A stretch of DNA of 6,194 nt from assembly GCA_003164155.1 (NCBI GenBank), contig PLSG01000515.1, forward strand, positions 5,387-11,580, written 5' to 3'. The notes beneath the pieces were generated by a model. The model was given only the letters and a program-made list of their open reading frames with translations. It did no database searches and was not told the origin of the DNA. How positions within the stretch are numbered: the stretch's first letter is position 1; every line of letters starts with the position of its first letter. This stretch comes from Parachlamydiaceae bacterium. GTDB taxonomy: Bacteria > Chlamydiota > Chlamydiia > Chlamydiales > Parachlamydiaceae. Position numbers and translations under genes: made by a program. Shown piece by piece: positions 1-6,194 of this stretch.

Positions 1-50
1 GGGTTTAGGTTACAAGGAGTAGCACCTTAAGTTATTAACTGGAGGCTGAC
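1..50 (+). promoter_or_regulatory. Leader with strong ribosome binding site for pcs
   Basis: A GGAGG Shine-Dalgarno core lies at 41-45, five bases before the ATG at 51, which is near-ideal spacing for a bacterial start. A TAA at 36-38 is in frame with the gene, so the ATG at 51 is the first possible start after that stop and the start call is firm. A second Shine-Dalgarno-like AAGGAG at 14-19 has no suitably spaced start codon after it and is probably chance. I see no convincing -10/-35 pair in these 50 bases. The promoter is therefore either further upstream or belongs to a gene ahead of pcs. Short open stretches ending at TAG 20-22 or TAA 28-30 could be the tail of an upstream gene, but they are too short to judge. 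Confidence 0.8.
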
Positions 51-2690
51 ATGGTTAAAGCTAACACAATACTCACTAGGCAGGACTGGGAAACACAGCG
101 CCAAAGCGCCCAAAAAGATCCCGGAAAGTTTCATGGCGATATAGCCAAACGGGAAATCTTTTGGTACGCCAAGGAATTAGACGCCTGGGTAAAGCAGGTG
201 CAGCGCCACGAAGGCCTTATGTGGGTGGGGATTGATGCGAAAACCGGCAAGATATTATCGCATGTCCCTCTTTCAAAGGATTATACACCCTGGCAGTGCA
301 GCTTCAATGAGGCGCATCCCCCTTTTTATGGCTGGTTTGAAGGAGGCTTTACCAATGCTTGCTTCAACGAAGTCGATGCGCATGTCATTGCAGGGCGCGG
401 GGCTGAGATCGCCTTCATCTTCGAAGGCGATCGCTGGGACTCCACCCTAAACTCCGGCCGCGGAGGCTCGGTAAATCAGCAATTTATCACTCGCAAGCAG
501 CTGCTATGGGAGGTTGTCAAGCGCGCAGAAGTTTTGCGCCGCCTGGGATTGCAGACGGGCGATCGCATAGCCATCAATATGCCCAACATTTTGGAACAGA
601 TATTCTTCACCGAAGCCGCCAAACGCTTGGGCATTATCTATACTCCTGTTTTTTCAGGATTTAGTGCCAAAACGCTTTCAGATAGAATTCACGATGCCGG
701 GGCCAAAGTAGTCATCACCTCCGACGGGGCTTACCGCAATGCCCAAGTGGTTAACTTTAAAGAGAACTTCACCGACAAAGCTTTGGACAGCTATATTCCC
801 GCGGCGGCAGCCTTGGAAAGGCTGGCCAAAATCTTGGAAGATATACCCGAGGTCAACTCAGCAGCTGCCGACGAGATCGTGAAAACAGCCTCGGCGGCTT
901 TTAAAGGGGAAATCACCCTGGAGCCTTCCGACCTGATGAGGATCGTAGGAAATGCCATAGAAGCTGTTTCTCAAAAGATTTCCACGGGATTTTCTGCTTG
1001 GAACGCCGCGGCAAAATCAAAAACGCGCATAGCCATTGCCGAAGCATTGGTACAGCCGCTTAAGCGCGTGGAAAAGGTGATCGTGGTCAAGCATGTGAAC
1101 ATTGATAATTTAGCGTGGAATCCTGCCAGAGACCTTTGGGCGCATGAACTTGTGGAAGCAGCCGCCAAGGATCTATTGCAGGCGATGAAAAAAGAATGCG
1201 CCGCACAAACCGAAGAAGAGCTGTTGGCCCTTTCGGATGAACAGTTTATCCAAGCCATTTATTCCACTATTCCCGCCGTGCCGGTGGAGTCCGAATTTCC
1301 GCTGTTCATCGTCTACACCAGCGGCAGCACGGGCAAGCCCAAAGGCATCGTGCACGTGCATGGAGGATATGTAGCGGGCATTGCCCACACTATGCGCATC
1401 GCCTTTGACATACCTGAACGCCCTTTTCCCGAAGATCCAATAAATCTGCCAGAGCAAAAAGATGTCATTTACGTAGTGGCCGATCCAGGCTGGATAACCG
1501 GGCAGTCGTACATGATCAGCGCTGCTTTGACGACTGCCACTACCAGCATCATCGCCGAAGGATCCCCTCTTTTTCCCCACGCAGGCTGTTTTGCCAGCAT
1601 TATCGAAAGACACCACGTAACGGTCTTTAAAGCCGGCTCCACTTTTCTAAAGGCTGTAGCGGCCGATCCGCAGAATATCCTCGATGTAGAAAACTACGAC
1701 CGCTCAAGTCTGCGAGTGGCCTCGTTTTGCGCCGAGCCCACCAGCCCGGCCATCCAGGCCTTTGCCATGCAATTGCTGACGCCTTGCTATATCAACTCTT
1801 ATTGGGCCACAGAGCATGGAGGCATCATCCTCACTCACTTTTTTGGAAATTCCGATTTCCCCCTCAAGGCTGATGCACAAACCTTTCCCCTCCCCTGGAT
1901 TTTTGCTGACGTATGGATCGCCTCAGAAAAAGCCGACGGACAGGAATTGCCAAAAAAACACGCGAAATACCTTGTGGCCAAGGAGGAGGAAAAAGGGGAG
2001 CTTGTGATTACTAAACCCTACCCCTATCTCGCCCGCACCATCTGGGGGGACGGAGATAATGTTGGGAAGCCCGGCTGGAAAGGGGATGCAGTGCGCTATC
2101 AGCAGATCTACTTTGATCGCTGGCGCTCTAAAAACGACGCTTCTTCGGCGGAAAATGAGAGTGAAAACACCTCTGGAACAAAACCTGAAGGAACTTCTGA
2201 AGATCTCAAGGCCGCCAAGCCTGGAGAAACTAGCCAAGAGCTTGCCTTTACGTTGGGAGACTACGCTTGCAAGCACGCAGGAGGAGGCTTTACCCTACAT
2301 GGACGATCAGACGATGTGATCAATACATCGGGTCACAGAATCGGGACGGAAGAGATTGAAGGCGCCCTTCTAAAGGAAAAGCAGATCAATCCCCAAGGCC
2401 CTGTGGGCAATGTGATTGTCGTGGGCGCGCCACATCACACTAAGGGAACGGTGCCAGTGGCCTTCTTGCAAATCCAGAAAAACCAAAAGCTCACCTTGGC
2501 TGATGAACGGCGTTTAATCGGGTTGGTGCGCGAAGAAAAAGGGGCTATTGCCGTACCCGCTGGCTTTATCACAGTGAGCCAATTTCCTGAAACCCGCAGC
2601 GGCAAATACCTGCGCAGGTATCTGCAAAACATCCTCGAAGGAACTCCTTTGGGCGACACTTCGGCCTTGCGCAATCCCGAATGCCTCACA
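51..2690 (+). other. Domain 1 of Pcs: AMP-forming 3-hydroxypropionate:CoA ligase
   Basis: Residues about 1-880 follow acetyl-CoA synthetase. The N-terminal signature WFEGGFTNAC is at 95-104. Further on are the ADPGWITGQSY segment ending near 487, the ATP loop at 422-432, NSYWATEHGG at 582-591, the ribose-binding Asp737 in GDYA, HGRSDDVINTSGHR at 750-763, and the adenylation Lys852. Trp585 aligns by eye with the Trp that limits Acs to short acids, which suits a three-carbon substrate. The usual GSVGEP loop of Acs reads SFCAEP (558-563), so the Val that lines the acyl pocket in Acs appears to be Cys560. The domain is longer than stand-alone Acs (about 650 residues) because of a helical insertion at 250-339 and a low-complexity insertion at 693-731. 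The boundary at 880 is approximate. Confidence 0.88.
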
Positions 2691-5636
2691 GAAATCCGCA
2701 CGGCCATCTTGCGCTGGCAACATAAAATCCAGCTCGAAGACTCGCAGAGTTTTCTGCAGACCTATGCCACTTTGAGGGTCGAGTACCATGCGCTGCCCAA
2801 AGGAGAAACCATCGCCTTGATCACCCTCGACAAGCCGCCAGTCAACGCGTTAGATGAACGCTCTTTGGATGAGCTGCATTTAGTAGCCGACCATTTGGAT
2901 CGGCGCGAAGATGTGCGCGTGGTCATCTTAACGGGAGCCGGTACAAAATCCTTCGTAGCCGGCGCAGACATCCGCCAGTTGCTGGAGGAGATGCACGCGG
3001 CCCGCGATGTTTTGCCCCTTTCGCATGCCGCTGCACAGGTCACCCAGCGCTTTGAACGGATGTCCAAGCCAGTCATCGTGGCAATCAATGGCTTGGCCTT
3101 GGGCGGAGGCAATGAATTTCAGATGGCCGCGCATTATCGGATTGCCGAGCCCACCGCCCTTTTTGGGCAACCAGAAATCAATTTGCACCTCATCCCAGGC
3201 TATGGCGCGACGCAAAGACTGCCCCGCCTGCTAGCCGGTGCCGGAGGGGAAGAGGGATTCATTGAAGCTATGCATATCATTTTGGGAGGGCGCTCTATTT
3301 CAGCTGAAAGAGCCTTGCAAATTGGGCTCATCCACGAAGTGGTCTCGGAAAACGATGCTTTGACCCGCGCTTTCGAACTTGCCCGGCAATATGTAGACCA
3401 AGGGGAAGGCCCTTTAGCCCAGGCTTACCGCAGCAGATTGGACATGGTGCAGCAATGGGAAGCTCCACAGCGATTTCCCATGGAGCTATTCGAGTCCAAT
3501 GCCGAATTGCAAAACCTTTGCGCGCAATTGAAATCTGCCGGCCGCGCACTGCCCTTGGAATGGGCACTGGACGCTATGCGCTTTGGATATGAAAATGGCT
3601 TTATCAAGGGACTGGAAAGAGAGGCGCACCTCTTTGCCGAGGCGGTAGTGCATCCTCTGGGCGGCAAAATGGGCATACAGGCCTTTTTTGATAGGCAAAG
3701 CGCCCCCCTGCCTTTAAAGCGCACGTCGCAGATCGATCAGAGCTTAGCGACGGAAAAAAGCCTATTGGCTAGCGGAAAGCTCTTGCCTACCCAGGCCCCA
3801 TTTTTTCCCGGTTTCACCCCCCTTCCCGAATATCAGTACGCCTATCTGGTGGAAAAAGATGCGCACCTCGGCAGCGCACGGCATGGCGATCCAATTCAAG
3901 CGGAATGCAAAAGGATTATTCCCGTTTCCAAATGCGGACCGCAGGAGGTTTTGCTCTACATGCTTACCAGCGAAGTCAACTTCAACGATATCTGGGCAAT
4001 TACCGGTGTACCCGTTTCACCCTTCGATAGTCACGATGAAGATTGGCATGTGACCGGCAGCGGCGGTCTAGGTCTTGTGGCCGCCGCTGGCACTGAAGTC
4101 AGAAAGGAAGGGCGAATCAAGCTAGGAGATCTCGTGGCGGTATTTTCGGGACAGTCGGACCTCCTTTCTCCTTTGGCCGGCCTAGATCCCATGTTTGCCG
4201 ACCAGACCATTCAGGGCTATGAAACCCCGGATGGCTCACATCAACAGTTTATGACGGCCCAGGCGCCACAAGTGCATGCAAAACTGCCGGACTTGACCCT
4301 GGAGGCCGCCGGCAGCTATATGCTAAATTTGGGAACTATTTACCGCGCGCTATTTACCACCCTAAAGATCAAATCAGGAAAAACCCTTTTTGTGGAGGGC
4401 GCAGCTACTGGCACAGGCCTTGAAGCGGTCAAAGCGGCAGCTAGATGCCGCTTGAAAGTGATCGGCATGGTTTCTTCCCAAGAGAGGGCTCAGACCGTCC
4501 TCCATCACGGCGGCGTGGGATCGATTAATCGAAGGGATCCGCGGTATGTCTCCCTATTCACACCTGTGCCCGAAAATCCCGCAGAGTGGGCCGCTTGGGA
4601 GTCTGCCGGCCTGCCCTTAATAGAGGATTTCAAAGCTCAGAATAATGGCAAGCTGGCCGACTATGTGCTCTCGCATGCCGGACAAGAGTCTTTTCCGCGG
4701 AGTTTTCAACTACTGGAGCCAGGCGGCACATTGGCCTTCTTCGGAGGCACCAGCGGCTATCACTTCACCTTCATGGGAAAAGCTGGAGCTCTTCAACCAG
4801 AAGAGATGCTGCTGCGCGCCCAGCTGGCCCCTGGAGAAAGTGTGCTCATTTTTTACGGCAGTGAAGATGGAACGTCTTTGGATGAGGGCGGCTTGGAATG
4901 CATAGAGGCAGCTAAGGAGCTGGGCGCTAAGATCGCCATATGCACATGGAATGAATCTCAACGCGAGATTGTGCACAGTATGGGATTTGGAAAAGCTATC
5001 CAGGGGATTTTCAGCATCGAAGAGCTGAAGCATCGCAAAGGTGCTAAGTTTGCCTGGCCAAAAACCATGCCTGCGCTGCCCAACTCTAAGGATTCGCCTA
5101 AGGAGTTTAAGGAGGCCGTGCGCTGGTATCAGGAATTTGTTTTCAAGCCGTTTGCCTCACAAGTGGGTGCGCTGCTCAAGTCGGCCAGCAATCCCAAGGG
5201 AATGCCGGATATAATCGTCGAACGCGCCGCCCAAGACTCTTTATGCCTGTCCACTATGCTCGTCAAGCCCCATACGGGAAGGGTGGTCTATTTCGAGGAT
5301 ATGTCTGAAAGGCGTTATAGTTTTTATGCGCCGCAAGTATGGATGCGGCAGCGCAAGATATGCATGCCGGCGGCAAATATATGGGGAACGCACTTATCCA
5401 ATGCCTATGAAATCTACAAAATGAATCAGCTCATAGACGGCGGGTTGATCCAAGTATCCGATCCTGTGGTATTGCCCTTTGACGATTTGCCCAAAGGGCA
5501 TCAGGAGATGTGGGAAAATCGCCATCGCGGAGCCAATTATGTCTTAAATCATGCCCTGCCGCAGCTTGGCTTAAAAACCAAAGACGAACTCTATTTGGCT
5601 TGGTCAGCCGCCAAAATGGAGATCGAAAAGTTATGA
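51..5636 (+). CDS. pcs: Propionyl-CoA synthase, trifunctional (ligase-dehydratase-reductase)
   Basis: This 1861-residue cytoplasmic enzyme is predicted to convert 3-hydroxypropionate, ATP, CoA and NADPH into propionyl-CoA, AMP, PPi, NADP+ and water. Three domains are visible in order. An acetyl-CoA-synthetase-like ligase (about 1-880) has the phosphate loop YTSGSTGKPKG (422-432) and the catalytic Lys852 in RSGKYLRR. A crotonase-type dehydratase (about 908-1224) has Glu1022 and Glu1042. A crotonyl-CoA-reductase-like domain (about 1250-1861) has the NADPH loop GAATGTG (1450-1456). This order and length match the Pcs known from Chloroflexus aurantiacus (3-hydroxypropionate bicycle) and Erythrobacter, where the domains enclose a chamber that holds the toxic acrylyl-CoA intermediate. 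There is no signal peptide or membrane segment and no frameshift. Oddities are a Ser/Glu-rich insertion at 693-731 and two Rossmann-like segments in the reductase. No partner gene of the bicycle is in the window, so the role could equally be 3-hydroxypropionate assimilation. The family call is strong; substrate specificity is inferred from the domain combination. Confidence 0.93.
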   Translation: MVKANTILTRQDWETQRQSAQKDPGKFHGDIAKREIFWYAKELDAWVKQVQRHEGLMWVGIDAKTGKILSHVPLSKDYTPWQCSFNEAHPPFYGWFEGGFTNACFNEVDAHVIAGRGAEIAFIFEGDRWDSTLNSGRGGSVNQQFITRKQLLWEVVKRAEVLRRLGLQTGDRIAINMPNILEQIFFTEAAKRLGIIYTPVFSGFSAKTLSDRIHDAGAKVVITSDGAYRNAQVVNFKENFTDKALDSYIPAAAALERLAKILEDIPEVNSAAADEIVKTASAAFKGEITLEPSDLMRIVGNAIEAVSQKISTGFSAWNAAAKSKTRIAIAEALVQPLKRVEKVIVVKHVNIDNLAWNPARDLWAHELVEAAAKDLLQAMKKECAAQTEEELLALSDEQFIQAIYSTIPAVPVESEFPLFIVYTSGSTGKPKGIVHVHGGYVAGIAHTMRIAFDIPERPFPEDPINLPEQKDVIYVVADPGWITGQSYMISAALTTATTSIIAEGSPLFPHAGCFASIIERHHVTVFKAGSTFLKAVAADPQNILDVENYDRSSLRVASFCAEPTSPAIQAFAMQLLTPCYINSYWATEHGGIILTHFFGNSDFPLKADAQTFPLPWIFADVWIASEKADGQELPKKHAKYLVAKEEEKGELVITKPYPYLARTIWGDGDNVGKPGWKGDAVRYQQIYFDRWRSKNDASSAENESENTSGTKPEGTSEDLKAAKPGETSQELAFTLGDYACKHAGGGFTLHGRSDDVINTSGHRIGTEEIEGALLKEKQINPQGPVGNVIVVGAPHHTKGTVPVAFLQIQKNQKLTLADERRLIGLVREEKGAIAVPAGFITVSQFPETRSGKYLRRYLQNILEGTPLGDTSALRNPECLTEIRTAILRWQHKIQLEDSQSFLQTYATLRVEYHALPKGETIALITLDKPPVNALDERSLDELHLVADHLDRREDVRVVILTGAGTKSFVAGADIRQLLEEMHAARDVLPLSHAAAQVTQRFERMSKPVIVAINGLALGGGNEFQMAAHYRIAEPTALFGQPEINLHLIPGYGATQRLPRLLAGAGGEEGFIEAMHIILGGRSISAERALQIGLIHEVVSENDALTRAFELARQYVDQGEGPLAQAYRSRLDMVQQWEAPQRFPMELFESNAELQNLCAQLKSAGRALPLEWALDAMRFGYENGFIKGLEREAHLFAEAVVHPLGGKMGIQAFFDRQSAPLPLKRTSQIDQSLATEKSLLASGKLLPTQAPFFPGFTPLPEYQYAYLVEKDAHLGSARHGDPIQAECKRIIPVSKCGPQEVLLYMLTSEVNFNDIWAITGVPVSPFDSHDEDWHVTGSGGLGLVAAAGTEVRKEGRIKLGDLVAVFSGQSDLLSPLAGLDPMFADQTIQGYETPDGSHQQFMTAQAPQVHAKLPDLTLEAAGSYMLNLGTIYRALFTTLKIKSGKTLFVEGAATGTGLEAVKAAARCRLKVIGMVSSQERAQTVLHHGGVGSINRRDPRYVSLFTPVPENPAEWAAWESAGLPLIEDFKAQNNGKLADYVLSHAGQESFPRSFQLLEPGGTLAFFGGTSGYHFTFMGKAGALQPEEMLLRAQLAPGESVLIFYGSEDGTSLDEGGLECIEAAKELGAKIAICTWNESQREIVHSMGFGKAIQGIFSIEELKHRKGAKFAWPKTMPALPNSKDSPKEFKEAVRWYQEFVFKPFASQVGALLKSASNPKGMPDIIVERAAQDSLCLSTMLVKPHTGRVVYFEDMSERRYSFYAPQVWMRQRKICMPAANIWGTHLSNAYEIYKMNQLIDGGLIQVSDPVVLPFDDLPKGHQEMWENRHRGANYVLNHALPQLGLKTKDELYLAWSAAKMEIEKL
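2127..2243 (+). repeat. Ser/Glu-rich insertion with imperfect 36-base repeat in the ligase
   Basis: Residues 693-731 contain 7 Ser, 7 Glu, 4 Thr and 4 Lys among 39, with no aromatic residue, Val, Ile, Met, Cys, His or Arg. The second half holds two nine-codon units, KPEGTSEDL (711-719, bases 2181-2207) and KPGETSQEL (723-731, bases 2217-2243), spaced 36 bases apart. The units remain similar at the base level. The insertion ends five residues before ATP-binding Asp737 and looks like a disordered surface loop. It is probably a recent local expansion and accounts for about as many residues as this protein has beyond the C. aurantiacus enzyme. Confidence 0.75.
2772..3722 (+). other. Domain 2 of Pcs: 3-hydroxypropionyl-CoA dehydratase (crotonase fold)
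   Basis: Residues about 908-1224 match the enoyl-CoA hydratase family. FVAGAD (968-973) and the LGGGNE segment supply the oxyanion-hole backbone amides, expected at Ala972 and Gly1019. The two catalytic glutamates are Glu1022 in GGGNE and Glu1042 in FGQPEINL. They are exactly 20 residues apart, as in rat enoyl-CoA hydratase (Glu144 and Glu164). This fits an enzyme that removes water from 3-hydroxypropionyl-CoA to give acrylyl-CoA. The part after about 1115 is helical and ends with GGKMGIQAFFDRQ, typical of the C-terminal segment of this family. Linkers of roughly 25 residues without motifs flank it on both sides. The domain assignment is firm; the direction of the reaction is inferred from the fusion. 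Confidence 0.9.
3798..5633 (+). other. Domain 3 of Pcs: acrylyl-CoA reductase (CCR-like medium-chain reductase)
   Basis: Residues about 1250-1861 resemble crotonyl-CoA carboxylase/reductase (CCR). The N-terminal catalytic part has VNFNDIWA (1309-1316) and GYETPDG (1389-1395). The NADPH-binding Rossmann segment starts near 1438 with GAATGTG at 1450-1456. The C-terminal part has WMRQRKI followed by WGTHLSN (1778-1784), equivalent to the GSHFAN region of CCR. Its role would be NADPH-dependent reduction of acrylyl-CoA to propionyl-CoA. The domain is longer than CCR (about 450 residues) because a second Rossmann-like segment (1592-1759) lies between the first one and the C-terminal part. Zinc-ligand motifs of alcohol dehydrogenases are absent, as expected for this branch. 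Confidence 0.87.
4362..5327 (+). repeat. Tandem pair of Rossmann-like segments in the reductase domain
   Basis: Copy 1 spans residues about 1438-1574 (4362-4772) and copy 2 about 1592-1759 (4824-5327). They align by eye at both ends. SGKTLFVEGAATGTGLEAVK in copy 1 lines up with PGESVLIFYGSEDG and GGLECIEAAK in copy 2. ADYVLSHAGQES followed by GGTLAFFGGTSGYHFTF lines up with PDIIVERAAQDS followed by GRVVYFEDMSERRYSFY. Copy 1 keeps the glycine-rich dinucleotide loop. In copy 2 the loop is longer and carries Glu and Asp, so it probably does not bind NADPH in the usual way. Similarity is at protein level only. Because total Pcs length is close to that of characterised homologues, the duplication may be common to the family. 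Confidence 0.6.
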
Positions 5637-5697
5637 CAAGGGAATGCCCAAACTTGCAACTTTTAGTCCCTATAATTTATAAATTCAAGCTGAGAAA
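5637..5697. other. Convergent intergenic gap, no clear terminator
   Basis: These 61 bases separate the stop of pcs (TGA 5634-5636) from the stop of the facing gene (TAA, complement of 5698-5700). The gap is A+T-rich and contains the perfect 12-base palindrome AATTTATAAATT at 5674-5685, which would give only a four-pair A/T stem. There is no G+C-rich stem followed by a run of T on either strand. Termination is therefore either factor-dependent or located elsewhere. Confidence 0.6.
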
Positions 5698-6194
5698 TTA
5701 CGGATTTTTCATAGGAATAATTAACGGCTTTTGATCTACATGATGGGAACTTCCATAAGGGCCCTGATTGCGTCCGCTAAGCTTATATTTTACGTAAGCC
5801 AGCATATGTAGAGCCACATGGCCAAAGCTCATAGGATGGCTTTCCAGTTGGAACCAGGTATGTACCTTTCCTTCATGTTTGACTGTGCTAAATAGCAGCT
5901 CTTTAACGAGTTTACCGCTCATTCTGTATTGCTGGTCGTTGGAAGGATGAGAAGAACGTCCTGTTTTGAAGGCAGGATTCTCAGACCACTCTTTATAAGT
6001 GCTGCCATCATCGAGAAGTAGTACGTGTGCCCCCATTAGAATTTCTTTCAAGTTATCAGGTGTCAGATGAAAATCGCTTTCTAGTTTCTGAAATACTTCT
6101 TTTTCAGCCTCACTGCATAGGGCTATGCGCTTGATAACTTTGCCGTGGTTGAGATCCTCTATTTTTTTAATGCGCTCTACTAGACTTCTAAGTC
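5698..6194 (-). CDS. Unrecognised protein, C-terminal 164 residues (5' end outside window)
   Basis: On the minus strand the frame ending at TAA 5698-5700 stays open to the right edge, giving 164 codons without a start that must be used. A TTG at 6051-6049 and an ATG at 6036-6034 lie inside the open frame, but the reading continues upstream of both, so the true start is probably outside. The visible N-terminal part is charged and helical (LVERIKKIEDL, SEAEKEVFQKLESDF). The rest is soluble and His-rich, with no signal peptide or membrane helix. Conserved-looking segments are HTWFQLESHP, HMLAYVKYKLSGRNQGPYG and the C-terminal VDQKPLIIP. I do not recognise the family. The phrasing recalls hypothetical proteins of environmental Chlamydiae, but this is only an impression. 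It is convergent with pcs, so it is not in the same operon. G+C is about 44%, lower than pcs. Confidence 0.75.
   Translation of the reverse strand, partial: LRSLVERIKKIEDLNHGKVIKRIALCSEAEKEVFQKLESDFHLTPDNLKEILMGAHVLLLDDGSTYKEWSENPAFKTGRSSHPSNDQQYRMSGKLVKELLFSTVKHEGKVHTWFQLESHPMSFGHVALHMLAYVKYKLSGRNQGPYGSSHHVDQKPLIIPMKNP

Noticed and set aside
427..566. Two GCGATCGC octamers (427-434 and 559-566), the palindrome abundant in cyanobacteria
   Set aside because: Both are simply the codons GGC GAT CGC for Gly-Asp-Arg. Only two occur in 6 kb and nothing else points to a cyanobacterium.
1173..1616. 147-codon open frame on the minus strand inside pcs
   Set aside because: It lies antisense to well-conserved ligase motifs, has no supporting ribosome binding site or recognisable domain, and its openness is explained by the codon use of pcs. 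The same applies to other antisense frames such as 1923-2276 and 2762-3112.
1980..2000. 21-base purine run containing AGGAGGAGG, as an internal ribosome binding site
   Set aside because: It encodes a Lys/Glu stretch in the ligase and is not followed by a start that would yield a complete domain.
342..2294. Shared 12-mer GGAGGCTTTACC at 342-353 and 2283-2294
   Set aside because: Both encode Gly-Gly-Phe-Thr in unrelated parts of the ligase with no similarity around them, so this is a coincidence.
5674..5685. Palindrome AATTTATAAATT as a terminator for the convergent genes
   Set aside because: The stem would be four A/T pairs with no adjoining T run, too weak for intrinsic termination.
5510..5734. 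74-codon plus-strand frame overlapping the end of pcs and the convergent gene
   Set aside because: Out of frame with pcs, overlaps two better-supported genes, and shows no motif or ribosome binding site.
6034..6051. TTG at 6051 or ATG at 6036 as the true start of the minus-strand gene
   Set aside because: The frame stays open for 47 further codons to the window edge with normal protein-like composition, so the gene more likely begins outside the window.

Overview
The window holds one very large gene and the end of a second, facing gene. Bases 51-5636 (+) encode an intact 1861-residue protein (about 205 kDa by rough estimate) that I read as a propionyl-CoA synthase (Pcs). It is a fusion of an AMP-forming 3-hydroxypropionate:CoA ligase, a crotonase-type 3-hydroxypropionyl-CoA dehydratase, and an NADPH-dependent acrylyl-CoA reductase of the medium-chain reductase family, in that order. 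All three parts keep their expected catalytic or cofactor motifs, and the total length is close to the roughly 1800 residues known for characterised Pcs proteins, so it looks functional.

Layout: bases 1-50 are a leader with a strong GGAGG ribosome binding site five bases before the ATG. Bases 51-5636 are pcs. Bases 5637-5697 are a 61-base gap between convergent genes with no convincing terminator. Bases 5698-6194 (-) are the C-terminal 164 codons of a gene that starts beyond the right edge and whose product I do not recognise. There is no RNA gene, mobile element, CRISPR array or attachment site that I can support.

Within Pcs, one chain would carry 3-hydroxypropionate through 3-hydroxypropionyl-CoA and acrylyl-CoA to propionyl-CoA, using ATP, CoA and NADPH. 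In studied Pcs enzymes the reactive acrylyl-CoA is kept inside a shared chamber. Features that deserve attention are a reductase domain with two Rossmann-like segments in tandem, retention of several residues at positions equivalent to the CO2 pocket of crotonyl-CoA carboxylase/reductase, and a Ser/Glu-rich insertion with an imperfect internal repeat next to the ATP-binding loop of the ligase.

Organism: bacterial, judging by Shine-Dalgarno use and dense coding. By hand count, sampled pcs rows are about 53% G+C, while the downstream gene is about 44%, so pcs could be a transferred gene. The partial downstream protein reminded me of hypothetical proteins from environmental Chlamydiae, but that is an impression only. 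Nothing in the window fixes the phylum.
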